Assembly (NCBI GenBank): GCA_963825415.1 | Contig: CAWGTD010000009.1 | Span: 248,001-312,000 of the forward strand | DNA from: BP-464 sp963825415 | GTDB lineage: Bacteria; Actinomycetota; Thermoleophilia; Solirubrobacterales; Solirubrobacteraceae | Reading direction: 5' to 3' | Length of the DNA stretch: 64,000 nt | Shown here: in pieces, positions 32,650 to 40,741 of the stretch | Layout of the letters: each line of letters begins with the position of its first letter | How positions within the stretch are numbered: the stretch's first letter is position 1 | Position numbers and translations under genes: made by a program | Notes under the pieces: generated by a model | The model's database searches: none | Seen by the model: the letters and a program-made list of their open reading frames with translations, nothing else | What the model was told of the DNA's origin: nothing

Positions 32650-32897
32650 CGCGCGAAGAGGTGTTCTCGCTGGTGCAGTCGCACCTGGTCGACGAGCTCG
32701 ACCTCGACCCCGCGCGCATCGACGAATCGACGCGCTTCAAGGAGGACCTCGAAGCCGATTCGCTCGACCTCTACACGTTGGTCCAGGAGCTCGAGGACAC
32801 CTACCGCATCCGCATGCCCGACGAGGACGCGGTGAACATCCTCACTGTGGGCCAGGCAGTCGACTACGTGCTGGCCCACGCGCCCAGCACGGCCTGA
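32646..32897 (+). CDS. acpP: Acyl carrier protein
   Basis: An 83-residue acidic four-helix protein carrying fatty acyl chains. The phosphopantetheine site is Ser40 within FKEDLEADSLDLYTLVQELE. The helix-II ELEDTYRIRMPDEDA region is what PlsX, FabH and other enzymes grip. A TACCGT box lies nine bases before the ATG inside plsX and might give extra transcription. RNase III follows three bases on. Confidence 0.95.
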   Translation: MTREEVFSLVQSHLVDELDLDPARIDESTRFKEDLEADSLDLYTLVQELEDTYRIRMPDEDAVNILTVGQAVDYVLAHAPSTA

Positions 32898-32899
32898 CG

Positions 32900-33586
32900 T
32901 TGGACAAGCTCCGCGCCCTGCTGGAGGAGCTGCCGGAGGACCTCTACAGCCAGGTCTTCACCCACGCTTCGTGGTCCGAGCGGCGGTCGGACAACTACTC
33001 GCGCCTGGCTTTCCTGGGCGACAGCGTGCTCGGCCTGGCGATCACGACGTGGCTGTTCCCGCGGCTGGAGGCCGAGCGCTTCGGCGCCGGTCGCCTGACC
33101 AAGATCCGCGCCCAGGCCGTCTCGGGCCCCGCCTGCCGCGAGGTCGCCGACCGCCTGGGTGTGCCCGACCGTCTGCGGGCCAACGCGCCCGAGGGCATCG
33201 GGCACTCGGCCGAGTCGCTGGTGGAGACCGAGCGCGTGCTGGCCTCGATCATCGAGGCGATCATCGGCGCCTGCTACCTGCACGCCGGCTACGAGCGCAC
33301 CGCCGACGCCGTCGTCGAGGCCTTCCGGCCAGAGATCGAGGACTCGCTCTCGAACCCCGTCGATCACAAGTCGACGCTGCAGGAGCGGCTGGCCCGGCGC
33401 GGCGACGTCGTCGAGTACTCGGTGTCGGCCGAGGACGGCCCGCCGCACGAGCGCACGTTCGAGGTCGTGGCGCTCGTGTCCGGCGACGAGCTGGGCCGCG
33501 GGCGCGGCCGATCGAAGAAGCACGCCGAGCAGGAGGCCGCGCGCGTGGCCCTGGAGGCATTGCATCCGATGCAAGAGGCAGACTGA
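32900..33586 (+). CDS. rnc: Ribonuclease III-like protein with Mini-III-type active site
   Basis: A 228-residue protein with an RNase III fold (1-150) and a C-terminal double-stranded-RNA binding domain (about 155-225; STLQERLARRGD, SKKHAEQEAARVALEAL). In the signature segment it reads NYSRLAFLGDSVLG where E. coli has NERLEFLGDSIL, and LASIIEAIIGA where E. coli has LADTVEALIGG. Of the four metal-binding acids (E41, D45, D114, E117 in E. coli) only D45 and E117 have counterparts. That pattern is known from Mini-III enzymes, which lack the RNA-binding domain. TTG 32900 is the probable start. It lies where actinobacteria usually keep rnc, just before smc. Confidence 0.88.
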   Translation: MDKLRALLEELPEDLYSQVFTHASWSERRSDNYSRLAFLGDSVLGLAITTWLFPRLEAERFGAGRLTKIRAQAVSGPACREVADRLGVPDRLRANAPEGIGHSAESLVETERVLASIIEAIIGACYLHAGYERTADAVVEAFRPEIEDSLSNPVDHKSTLQERLARRGDVVEYSVSAEDGPPHERTFEVVALVSGDELGRGRGRSKKHAEQEAARVALEALHPMQEAD

Positions 33587-33598
33587 CCACCTCGCCTC

Positions 33599-36500
33599 GT
33601 GCACCTCAAGTCGCTGACCCTCAAGGGCTTCAAGTCCTTCCCCGACCGCACGCGCCTGGAGTTCGGGCCTGGCGTCAGCGTGATCGTGGGGCCCAACGGC
33701 TCCGGGAAGTCGAACGTCACCGACGCCGTGCTGTGGGCGATGGGCGAGCAGTCGCCGCTGGCCGTCCGCGGCCAGTCGATGCAGGACGTGATCTTCGGCG
33801 GCGGTCGCGGGGTCCAGGCGCGCTCGTCGGCGGAGGTGGAGATCGTCATCGACAACGCCGACGGCGGGGTCGACCTGCCGGTGGGCGAGATCTCGATCCT
33901 GCGCCGGCTCGACCGCTCCGGCGACGGCGAGTACCGGCTCAACGGTGCGCGCTGCCGGCTCGTCGACGTGCTGGAGATCCTCTCCGACACGGGCCTGGGC
34001 AAGGAGATGCACTCGGTCGTCTCCCAGGGCCGGGTCGAGGCGATCGTCACGTCCAAGCCGCGCGACCGGCGGCTGCTGATCGAGGAGGCCGCGGGCCTCG
34101 GCAAGCACCGCAAGCGCCGGCGGCGCGCGCAGCTCAAGCTCGAGCGCACGCAGGACAACCTCGATCGAGCGCTCGACGTCGAGCGCGAGGCGCGCTCGCG
34201 GCTGCGGCCGCTCAAGCGCCAGGCCGAGGCTGCCGAGCTGCACGAGCGCCTGGAGCGCCAGACGCTCGAGGCCCGCTGGGAGCTGGCGCGCGAGACCCTG
34301 CGCGCGGCGCTGGAGCAGCAGGCCGGCGCCGAGCAGGCCGCCGCCGCGGCGCGGTCGGACCGCGAGGAGGCCCAGGGCCGCCTCGACGAGGTCGCCGCCC
34401 GGCGCAAGGCCGCGGAGGAGGCCCTCACCGCCGCCACCGAGCAGCGCGAGGCGCTGGCGCGGCGCGCGTTCACGGCACGGTCCGCCGCCGACCGCGTGGG
34501 GATGCGGCTGGAGCGGACCACGGAGACCGCGGAGCTGCTGGCCGAGCGCGTCGAGGACCGGCGGTCGCCAACTCGAGATCCTGCGCGCGGCCGCCACCGA
34601 GGACCAGCCCGACGAGGCCGGCCTGGCCCGGATCGAGGCGCTGGAGGCGCAGCTCTCGGAGCTCGAGGCCGAGCACGAGCATCAGCTGAGCCTCGAGCTC
34701 GAGGGACTCCAGCGCGCGCGGGGCGAGGCCGAGAGCGCGGCGGCGAACGCCACCGCCGAAGTCGAGGCCCGGCGAGAGGCGCTGCGCGAGGCCGACGAGG
34801 CCGCCGAGATCGCCCGCCGGGCGCTGCGCGCGGCCGAGACGACGGTGGAGTCGGCGCGCCGCGAGGCCTCGCGAGTGGGCGCCGAGCTGGCGGCCGCCAA
34901 CCAGTTCCTGCGCACCCGCTCGGGCGCGCTGCACGGTGCCGCTTCGCTCGCCGACGACCTCGAGGTCGCGCCGGGATTCGAGCGCGCGGTCGCCGCGGCG
35001 CTGCACGACCGGCTGCGCGCCGGCCTGGCCGACGACGTCGCCGAGGGCCACCGGCTGCTGGACGCCGCCGGCGCCGACGGCGGGCGCGTGCTGGTGGTCG
35101 GCGATCGTGCGCCCGGCGCGGCGGACGGCGCCACGCCCCCGCAGCCCGGCGCGCGGCGTCTCGCCGACCTGATCAGCGGGCCGGAGCGCGCGGTGCAGGC
35201 GGCGCGGCGGCTGTTGTTCGACGCGTGGGTGGTCGACCGGCTCGACAGCCTGCCGCCCGGCTTCACCGGCGTGGCGGTCACACGCGACGGCCGCGTGTGG
35301 CTTGGCGCGATCCGCGAGCTGCGCCAGGCGCCGGAGGGCGGCGAGGACCGCGTGCTGGCCGAGCGCAACCGGCGCGACGCGCTGGTTGCGGAGGCCGACG
35401 ACGCCGTGAAGGCCGAGCAGGCCGCGCTCGCCGCGGTCGAGGCGGCGGCCGGCGCCGCGGCCGCTGCGGGCGCCACGCGCGACGAGGCCGAGCGCGCGCT
35501 GCGCGACGCCGACCGCGCGCATGCCGCGGCCGCCGAGGAAGAGCGCCGAACCGCGTGGATCGTCGAGCAGCGCCGGCAGGCGCCCGAGGAGGGCGCGGGC
35601 GCCGTGCGCCGCGCCCAGATCGAAGGCGAGCTGGCCGCCGAGCGGCGCAATGCCGAACGGGCGGCGCGCGAGCGTGAGCAGCGCGCGGCGCGGATCGAGC
35701 AGCTCGAGACCCGCCTGCGCATCGAGACCGGGCTGGTCCCGCAAGCCCACCGGCTCGCGGAGGCGCTCGGCCGGGCGGCCGAGGCGATCGAAGCGCGGGT
35801 CGAGACGCTCGACGCCGACCTGGCGGCCGACCGCGCGGCGGGCGAGGGCGTCGCCGCTCAGCTGCGGGCCTGCGCCGCCGAGGAAGGCGAGATCCAGCGG
35901 GCGCTGCGCGAGCGCGGCGACGCGCTGACCGCCGCCGAGGTGCGCGCCCAGCAGGCGCGCGACCAGGCCGCCGAGGCGGCCGAGGAGCTGGGCGAGCTGG
36001 CCACGCGCCTCGGGCTGGAGGGTGCCGGGCCCGCCGAAGAGCCGCTGGCCGCCGAGCAGGCCGAGGCACTGCGCACGCGCATCGAGCGCGTCGCTCGGCG
36101 CCGCGAGCAGCTCGGGCCGGTCAACCCGCTGGCCAAGGCGGCCTACGACGAGGCCGTCGAGTACGTCAACGACCTCGAGGCGCAGCGCACCGACCTCGAG
36201 ACCGCGATGCGCGAGCTCAAGGCGCTGATCCGCGACACCGACCGGCAGATCCGCGAGACCTTCGAGGAGACGTTCGCCGCCGCCGCACGCAACTTCGAGG
36301 GCCTGGCGAGCGAGCTGTTCCCCGGCGGCCGCGGGCGCCTGCGGCTCGTGCGCGAGGACAGCGGGCCGCGCCCGGTGCTCGGTGGCGCGGAGGAGTCGAC
36401 CACGCCCGACGAAGCCGCCGAGCAGGCCGCCGAGGCGGAGGCCGCCGCCGAGGAATCGGCCGCACAGGCCGCCGACCCCGACGAGGACCTCGGCGTGGAG

Positions 36501-36860
36501 ATCGAGATCACGCCGGCCGGCAAGTCGATGAAGCGCCTGTCACTGCTGTCGGGCGGCGAGAAGTCGATGACCGCGATCGCGTTCCTGTTCGCGGTCTTCC
36601 TCGCCCGGCCGTGCCCCTTCTACATCCTCGACGAGGTCGAGGCCGCGCTCGACGACCTCAACATCACCCGCTTCCTCGACCTCCTGCGCCGCCACTCCGA
36701 CCGCGCCCAGTTCATCGTCGTCACCCACCAGAAGCGCACGATGGAAGCCGCCGACACGCTCTACGGCGTGTCGATGGGCGACGACGGCGTCTCGAAGGTC
36801 GTCTCCCGCCGCCTCCCACGCGAGGTGCTCGCGGAGCCCGAGACCGCGCACGTGGCCTGA
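33599..36860 (+). CDS. smc: Chromosome segregation ATPase SMC, frame broken once in the first coiled coil
   Basis: The condensin core. The N-terminal head has LTLKGFKSFPDRTRLEFGPG, Walker A GPNGSGKSN (31-39) and the VSQGRVEAIV loop. Coiled coils flank a hinge near 34940-35330 (FERAVAAALHDRLRAG, RVLVVGDRAPG). The C-terminal head has LSLLSGGEKSMTAIAFLFA and Walker B PFYILDEVEAALDDLN. One extra C near 34569 (TCGCCAACTC) shifts the frame; removing it gives SQLEILRAAATEDQPDE and a 1086-residue protein. An Ala/Glu-rich insert of about 40 residues sits in the C-terminal head before GVEIEITPAGKSM (36375-36490), which ordinary Smc proteins lack. GTG 33599 start. Confidence 0.95.
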
Positions 36861-36878
36861 CCGGGGCGCCCGGCCGGG

Positions 36879-36920
36879 CTCAAGCGCCGCCGCTCCACGC
36901 TCAAGCGCCGCCGCTCCACG
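36879..36920. repeat. Perfect 21-base tandem duplication after smc
   Basis: CTCAAGCGCCGCCGCTCCACG occurs twice with no spacer (36879-36899 and 36900-36920), 18 bases after the smc stop. Each unit ends at the boundary of the palindromic element that begins at 36921. It may be a replication slippage product or a duplication made when the element arrived. Confidence 0.8.
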
Positions 36921-37180
36921 ATTGGGCAGTTAGGAGGGAGAGAGGTTGCGGTGGCGCCACCGCGGGCGAGTGCTGCGCGTCTTCCGCGGCTCGCAAGCGA
37001 GCCACGCTTCGTCGCGTTGCCGAGGGGTGTGTGCCGACTGTCTTGCGCCTGAGCGCAAGTTAGATGGACCACCCCCTCCTGCGCACCGGGCCGAATGGCT
37101 CCGATTCGTAGCCGCGGTTGCTCGCGAGAGGCGCGCGCGTTCGCGCCACCGAGAGCCTCCTCTCTCCCTAACTGCCCTGT
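36921..37180. repeat. Long imperfect palindrome, copy 2 of the dispersed intergenic repeat
   Basis: The left edge GGGCAGTTAGGAGGGAGAGAGG is mirrored by CCTCTCTCCCTAACTGCCC at 37159-37177. Inside are GGCGCCACCG-type blocks on both sides and, at the centre, GGGGTGTG (37024-37031) against ACCACCCC (37069-37076) enclosing a perfect stem CTTGCGC-CTGA-GCGCAAG (37042-37059). The words GGTTGCTCGCGAGAG and ACTGCCC are shared with the copy at 2093-2370. The core is shared with 8962-9015. It fills most of the 365-base gap between smc and the convergent acetyltransferase; no gene is seen there. Confidence 0.65.
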
Positions 37181-37225
37181 CCCGCCGGCGACGCCGGCGC
37201 CCGCTGCCTACGGCACCGGCCCGCC

Positions 37226-37688
37226 TCACAGCTCCCGCTCGCCCCACCACGCCGCGAACGGGTTGTCGTTGTAGTCGCCGATCGACCGGTAGCCCGCGCT
37301 CTCGTACAAGGACCGCGCGTGCGGCTGCCGAGCGCCCCGTGTCCAGCCGCACGCGCGCATAGCCGAGGTCGCGCGCCGCGCCCTCGAGCGCGCCGAGGAG
37401 CGCACGCGCGGCGCCACGCCCGCGCGCCTCGGGCAGGACGTACATGCGCTTGATCTCCGCCACGCCGGGTTCGAGGCGCTTGACGCCCCCGACGCACACC
37501 GCCGCGCCGCCGTCGTCGAAGCCGACCAGGCACGCGCCGCCGGGAGGCGCGAAGTCGGCCGGCGTGGCGCTCGGCGAGCGGGGGTCGTCGGCCATGCTGC
37601 GGCCGTAGATCTCGTTGATCTCGGCGACCATCGCGTCGATCAGCTCGCGGGCGGGGGATTCGTCGGCGGGGACGCGCTGGAACTCCAT
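37226..37688 (-). pseudogene. GNAT-family N-acetyltransferase, frame broken once
   Basis: A 153-residue acetyltransferase once one base is removed near 37335. The first frame has AEIKRMYVLPEARGRGAARALL, covering the acetyl-CoA loop (RGRGAA) near 88, and LGYARVRLDTG. The second supplies RSLYESAGYRSIGDYNDNPF, the usual final beta strands. The start MEFQRVPADESP is at 37688, back to back with ftsY. GNAT enzymes of this size acetylate small amines, antibiotics or protein N-termini; nothing identifies the substrate. The break looks like a sequencing insertion. Confidence 0.75.
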
Positions 37689-37713
37689 CGCTCGCTATGG
37701 TCGCGCACCGCCG

Positions 37714-38715
37714 ATGCCGCGCGACTGGTCGGAGCTCTTCATCGTCGCCGACGGCCCGTCGGCGACCCTCACCGCCGCCGGTGACGCCGGCGCCGAGAGC
37801 CGGACCGGTTTCTTCCGGCGCCTGCGCGAGAACCTCTCGAAGACCCGCCAGGCGCTCGCGGCCGAGGTCCAGGCCAGCCTCTTCGACACGCTCGACGACG
37901 AGGCCTGGGAGCGCCTGGAGGAGGCGCTGATCATGGCCGACGTCGGCGCGACGACGACCGCGAAGGTCGTCTCGCAGCTCGAGCTGGAGGCCCAGGGCGG
38001 CGATCTCCAGGGCGGCGAGGCGCTCACACAGCGGCTCACCGAGCTGCTGGCCGACATCGCGCGCCCGGCCGAAGGCACCATCGACCTGCTCGCCAAGCCG
38101 ACCGTGATCATGGTCGCCGGCGTCAACGGCACCGGCAAGACCACGACGATCGGCAAGCTCGCTTGGCACGTGCGCGAGCAGACCGGCAAGTCGGTGCTCG
38201 TCGGCGCGGCCGACACGTTCCGCGCGGCCGCGGTCGAGCAGCTGGCCGAGTGGGCTACGCGCGCGGGCGCCGACATCGTCACCGGCGCCGAGGGCTCCGA
38301 CCCCGGCGCGGTGGCCTTCGACGCGGTGGCCAAGGGCCGTGAGCGTGGCGTCGACGTCGTGATCGTCGACACCGCCGGCCGGTTGCACACCCAGGACGAC
38401 CTGATGGCCGAGCTCGCCAAGGTCCGCCGCGTGGTCGCCAAGCAGCTGCCCGACGCACCGCACGAGACGCTGCTCACGGTCGACGCCACCACCGGCCAGA
38501 ACGGGCTGCGCCAGGCGAAGCTCTTCTCCGAGACCGTGCCGGTCGACGGCATCGTCCTGACCAAGCTCGACGGGACCGCCAAGGGCGGAATCGCGCTCGC
38601 GATCGCCGGAGAGCTGGGCATCCCGGTCAAGCTGATCGGGATCGGCGAGGCGCTCGAGGATCTGCGGCCGTTCGACGCCGACGACTTCGCCCGGGCGCTG
38701 CTGGGCACCGGATAG
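37714..38715 (+). CDS. ftsY: Signal recognition particle receptor FtsY
   Basis: The membrane-side GTPase that docks SRP-bound ribosomes. A 333-residue protein whose acidic N-terminal extension is very short (about 30 residues). The N domain (FFRRLRENLSKTRQALAAEV) is followed by the G domain: G1 GVNGTGKTTTIGKLA near 130, AADTFRAAAVEQLAEWA, DTAGRLHTQDDLMAEL, and TKLDGTAKGGIALAIAGELG. Start ATG 37714 is preceded by TATGGT (37696-37701). smc-ftsY-ffh proximity is typical of Gram-positive bacteria. Confidence 0.96.
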   Translation: MPRDWSELFIVADGPSATLTAAGDAGAESRTGFFRRLRENLSKTRQALAAEVQASLFDTLDDEAWERLEEALIMADVGATTTAKVVSQLELEAQGGDLQGGEALTQRLTELLADIARPAEGTIDLLAKPTVIMVAGVNGTGKTTTIGKLAWHVREQTGKSVLVGAADTFRAAAVEQLAEWATRAGADIVTGAEGSDPGAVAFDAVAKGRERGVDVVIVDTAGRLHTQDDLMAELAKVRRVVAKQLPDAPHETLLTVDATTGQNGLRQAKLFSETVPVDGIVLTKLDGTAKGGIALAIAGELGIPVKLIGIGEALEDLRPFDADDFARALLGTG

Positions 38716-38718
38716 GGT
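38713..38718 (+). promoter_or_regulatory. TAGGGT -10-like box before nfeD
   Basis: TAGGGT overlaps the ftsY stop codon and stands seven bases before the GTG of the NfeD gene. The short spacing without a Shine-Dalgarno sequence suggests a leaderless internal promoter. Confidence 0.35.
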
Positions 38719-38725
38719 CCGGGAC

Positions 38726-39151
38726 GTGAGCGCATGGGCTTGGTGGGTCGTCGTGGCCGCCGCCTTCGGGATCGGCGAGATGCTGACCGGCGGGTTCTTT
38801 CTGGCTCCCTTCGCCCTCGGAGCGTTCGGCGGCTTGATCGCCGCACTGGCGGGCGGGGGCACCGTGATCCAGATCGCGATCTTCCTGGTCGCATCGGTCG
38901 CGGCTGCCGGCATCGCGCGCCCGATCGCCCGCCGCCATCTCATCACGCCGCCCCGGATCCGCACCGGCACCGCCGCGCTCATCGGCGGCCCCGCGATGGT
39001 GCTCGAGCGCGTCGGCGCCCACGAGGGCAAGGTGCGGATCGGCGGGGAGGAATGGACCGCCCGCGCCTACCTCGAGGAAGAGGTCATGGAGCCGGGCCAG
39101 CAGGTTCGCGTTGTCGAGATCCGCGGCGCCACGGCGCACGTGGCCGAATAG
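38726..39151 (+). CDS. NfeD-family membrane protein
   Basis: A 141-residue protein. Two to three hydrophobic helices (WAWWVVVAAAFGIGEMLTGG, AFGGLIAALAGGG, IAIFLVASVAAAGIARPI) are followed by a soluble OB-fold domain (GTAALIGGPAMVLERVGAHE to VRVVEIRGATAHVAE). This is the short NfeD form without a protease domain. It is encoded ten bases before an SPFH/stomatin gene, the classic NfeD-stomatin pair thought to organise membrane microdomains. Confidence 0.9.
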   Translation: MSAWAWWVVVAAAFGIGEMLTGGFFLAPFALGAFGGLIAALAGGGTVIQIAIFLVASVAAAGIARPIARRHLITPPRIRTGTAALIGGPAMVLERVGAHEGKVRIGGEEWTARAYLEEEVMEPGQQVRVVEIRGATAHVAE

Positions 39152-39156
39152 GAGGT
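39150..39156 (+). promoter_or_regulatory. Strong Shine-Dalgarno sequence of the SPFH gene
   Basis: AGGAGGT lies five bases before GTG 39162, inside and just after the NfeD stop. Few genes in this window have so complete a ribosome binding site. It settles the SPFH start over earlier in-frame codons. Confidence 0.7.
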
Positions 39157-39161
39157 CCCCC

Positions 39162-40058
39162 GTGGCCGGTCTGATCGTCGTCGCCGTGCTCGTCTTCTTC
39201 GCCCTGCTGGTGGCGGCGAGGACGATCCGCATCATCCCGCAGGCCCGTGCCGGCGTCGTCGAGCGCCTCGGGCGCTACAGCCGCACGCTCGACCCCGGCC
39301 TCGCGCTGGTGATCCCGTTCGCCGACCGGGTCAAGCCGCTGATCGACCTGCGCGAGCAAGTGGTGGCCTTCCAGCCCCAGCCGGTGATCACCGAGGACAA
39401 CATCGTCGTCCACATCGACACCGTCCTGTACTTCACGATCACCGACCCCAAGGCGGTCAGCTACGAGGTCGCGAGCCCGCTGCAGGCGATCGAGCAGCTC
39501 ACGGTGACCACCCTGCGCAACGTGATCGGCGGCCTGACGCTGGAGGACACGCTGACCTCGCGCGACAACATCAACACGCAGCTGCGGGTCGTGCTCGACG
39601 AGGCGACGGGCAAGTGGGGGATCCGCATCAACCGCGTCGAGCTGAAGTCGGTCGACCCGCCGGGCACGATCCAGGAGGCGATGGAGAAGCAGATGCGCGC
39701 CGAGCGCGACCGGCGCGCCGCGATCCTCACCGCCGAGGGCGTCAAGCAGTCGCAGATCCTCACCGCCGAAGGCGAGAAGCAGGCAGCGGTGCTCAAGGCC
39801 GAGGGTGCCAAGACGGCGGCGATCCTGCGCGCGGAGGGCGAGTCCCAGGCGATCGACACCGTCTTCACCGCGATCCACAAGGGCAACCCCGACGACGGCC
39901 TGCTGCGCTACACGTACCTGCAGGTCCTGCCGCAGCTGGCACAGGGCGAGGCCAACAAGGTCTTCATCATCCCCGGCGAGTTCACACAGGCGCTGGGCAA
40001 CCTGGGCGCGCGGCTGGGTACCGGCCCGGAACCGCCGCCGCCCCCGCCGGCGCCGTGA
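39162..40058 (+). CDS. SPFH/band 7 (stomatin-like) protein
   Basis: A 298-residue membrane-anchored scaffold protein. It has an N-terminal helix (2-20), then the band 7 domain: RIIPQARAGVVERLGRYSRT, NIVVHIDTVLYFTITDP and TLRNVIGGLTLEDTLTSRD. A coiled coil with a recurring ILTAEG/KQAAVLKAEG unit comes next, then the end is Pro-rich (EPPPPPPAP). Paired with nfeD upstream. Such proteins form oligomeric rafts in the membrane and may regulate proteases or secretion. The stop overlaps the methyltransferase GTG by four bases. Confidence 0.93.
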   Translation: MAGLIVVAVLVFFALLVAARTIRIIPQARAGVVERLGRYSRTLDPGLALVIPFADRVKPLIDLREQVVAFQPQPVITEDNIVVHIDTVLYFTITDPKAVSYEVASPLQAIEQLTVTTLRNVIGGLTLEDTLTSRDNINTQLRVVLDEATGKWGIRINRVELKSVDPPGTIQEAMEKQMRAERDRRAAILTAEGVKQSQILTAEGEKQAAVLKAEGAKTAAILRAEGESQAIDTVFTAIHKGNPDDGLLRYTYLQVLPQLAQGEANKVFIIPGEFTQALGNLGARLGTGPEPPPPPPAP

Positions 40059-40717
40059 CGGTCCCGCTCCCGCCGGAGCTCGACGCCTACATCGAGGCCC
40101 ACACGAGCCCGGCGGCCGAGCACGTCGCGCGGCTGCACGAGGACACCTACTCGACCCAGTCGGCCACCGCCATGCTCTCGGGCACGGTCGAGGGCCGGCT
40201 GCTGGAGATGCTCGTGTGGGCGAGCCGGCCCAAGCTCGTGCTCGAGATCGGCACGTACACGGGCTCGGCTGCGCAGTTCATGGCCGCGGCGCTGCCGGAG
40301 GGCGGGCGCGTGATCACCTGCGAGCTCGATCCCGAGCGGGCCGAGTTCGCTCGCCGCCACATGGACGAAGGGCCCGTCGGCGACCGGATCGAGATCCGCG
40401 TCGGCCCGGCGCTGGAGACGATCGCCTCGCTCGACGGCCCGTTCGACCTGGTGTTCATCGACGCCGACAAGGCCTCCTACCGCGACTACTACGAGGCGGT
40501 GCTGCCCAAGCTCTCCGAGCGCGGCCTGATCGTCGTCGACAACACCCTGTGGAGCGGGCGCGTGGCAGGCCTCGACCAGGAGGCGGTCGACGAAGCGAAT
40601 CCCGACGACTCCACCGTCGCGCTGCGCGAGTTCAACGACCACGTCGCGGCCGATCCGCGCACCGTGCAGGTCATCCTCAGCGTCCGCGACGGCGTGACGC
40701 TCATCCGCCGGGCCTGA
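40055..40717 (+). CDS. O-methyltransferase, CCoAOMT-like
   Basis: A 220-residue SAM-dependent methyltransferase of the caffeoyl-CoA O-methyltransferase/MdmC family: EIGTYTGSAAQFMAAALPEG (SAM motif I) near 65, CELDPERAEFARRHM, LVFIDADKASYRDYYEAVLP with the metal-binding aspartates, and LIVVDNTLWSGRV. The family needs a divalent cation and methylates catechol-type hydroxyls. The bacterial substrate is unknown. GTG 40055 overlaps the SPFH stop. Confidence 0.92.
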   Translation: MTVPLPPELDAYIEAHTSPAAEHVARLHEDTYSTQSATAMLSGTVEGRLLEMLVWASRPKLVLEIGTYTGSAAQFMAAALPEGGRVITCELDPERAEFARRHMDEGPVGDRIEIRVGPALETIASLDGPFDLVFIDADKASYRDYYEAVLPKLSERGLIVVDNTLWSGRVAGLDQEAVDEANPDDSTVALREFNDHVAADPRTVQVILSVRDGVTLIRRA

Positions 40718-40727
40718 CCCCGCCGCC

Positions 40728-40733
40728 TAGACT
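40728..40733 (+). promoter_or_regulatory. TAGACT -10-like box of ffh
   Basis: TAGACT is eight bases before the ffh GTG, with no Shine-Dalgarno sequence between. The same TAGACTCG word occurs at 56401-56408 before the L,D-transpeptidase gene. This points to a promoter for the ffh-rpsP-rimM-trmD run giving a leaderless first gene. Confidence 0.45.
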
Positions 40734-40741
40734 CGGCGGCG

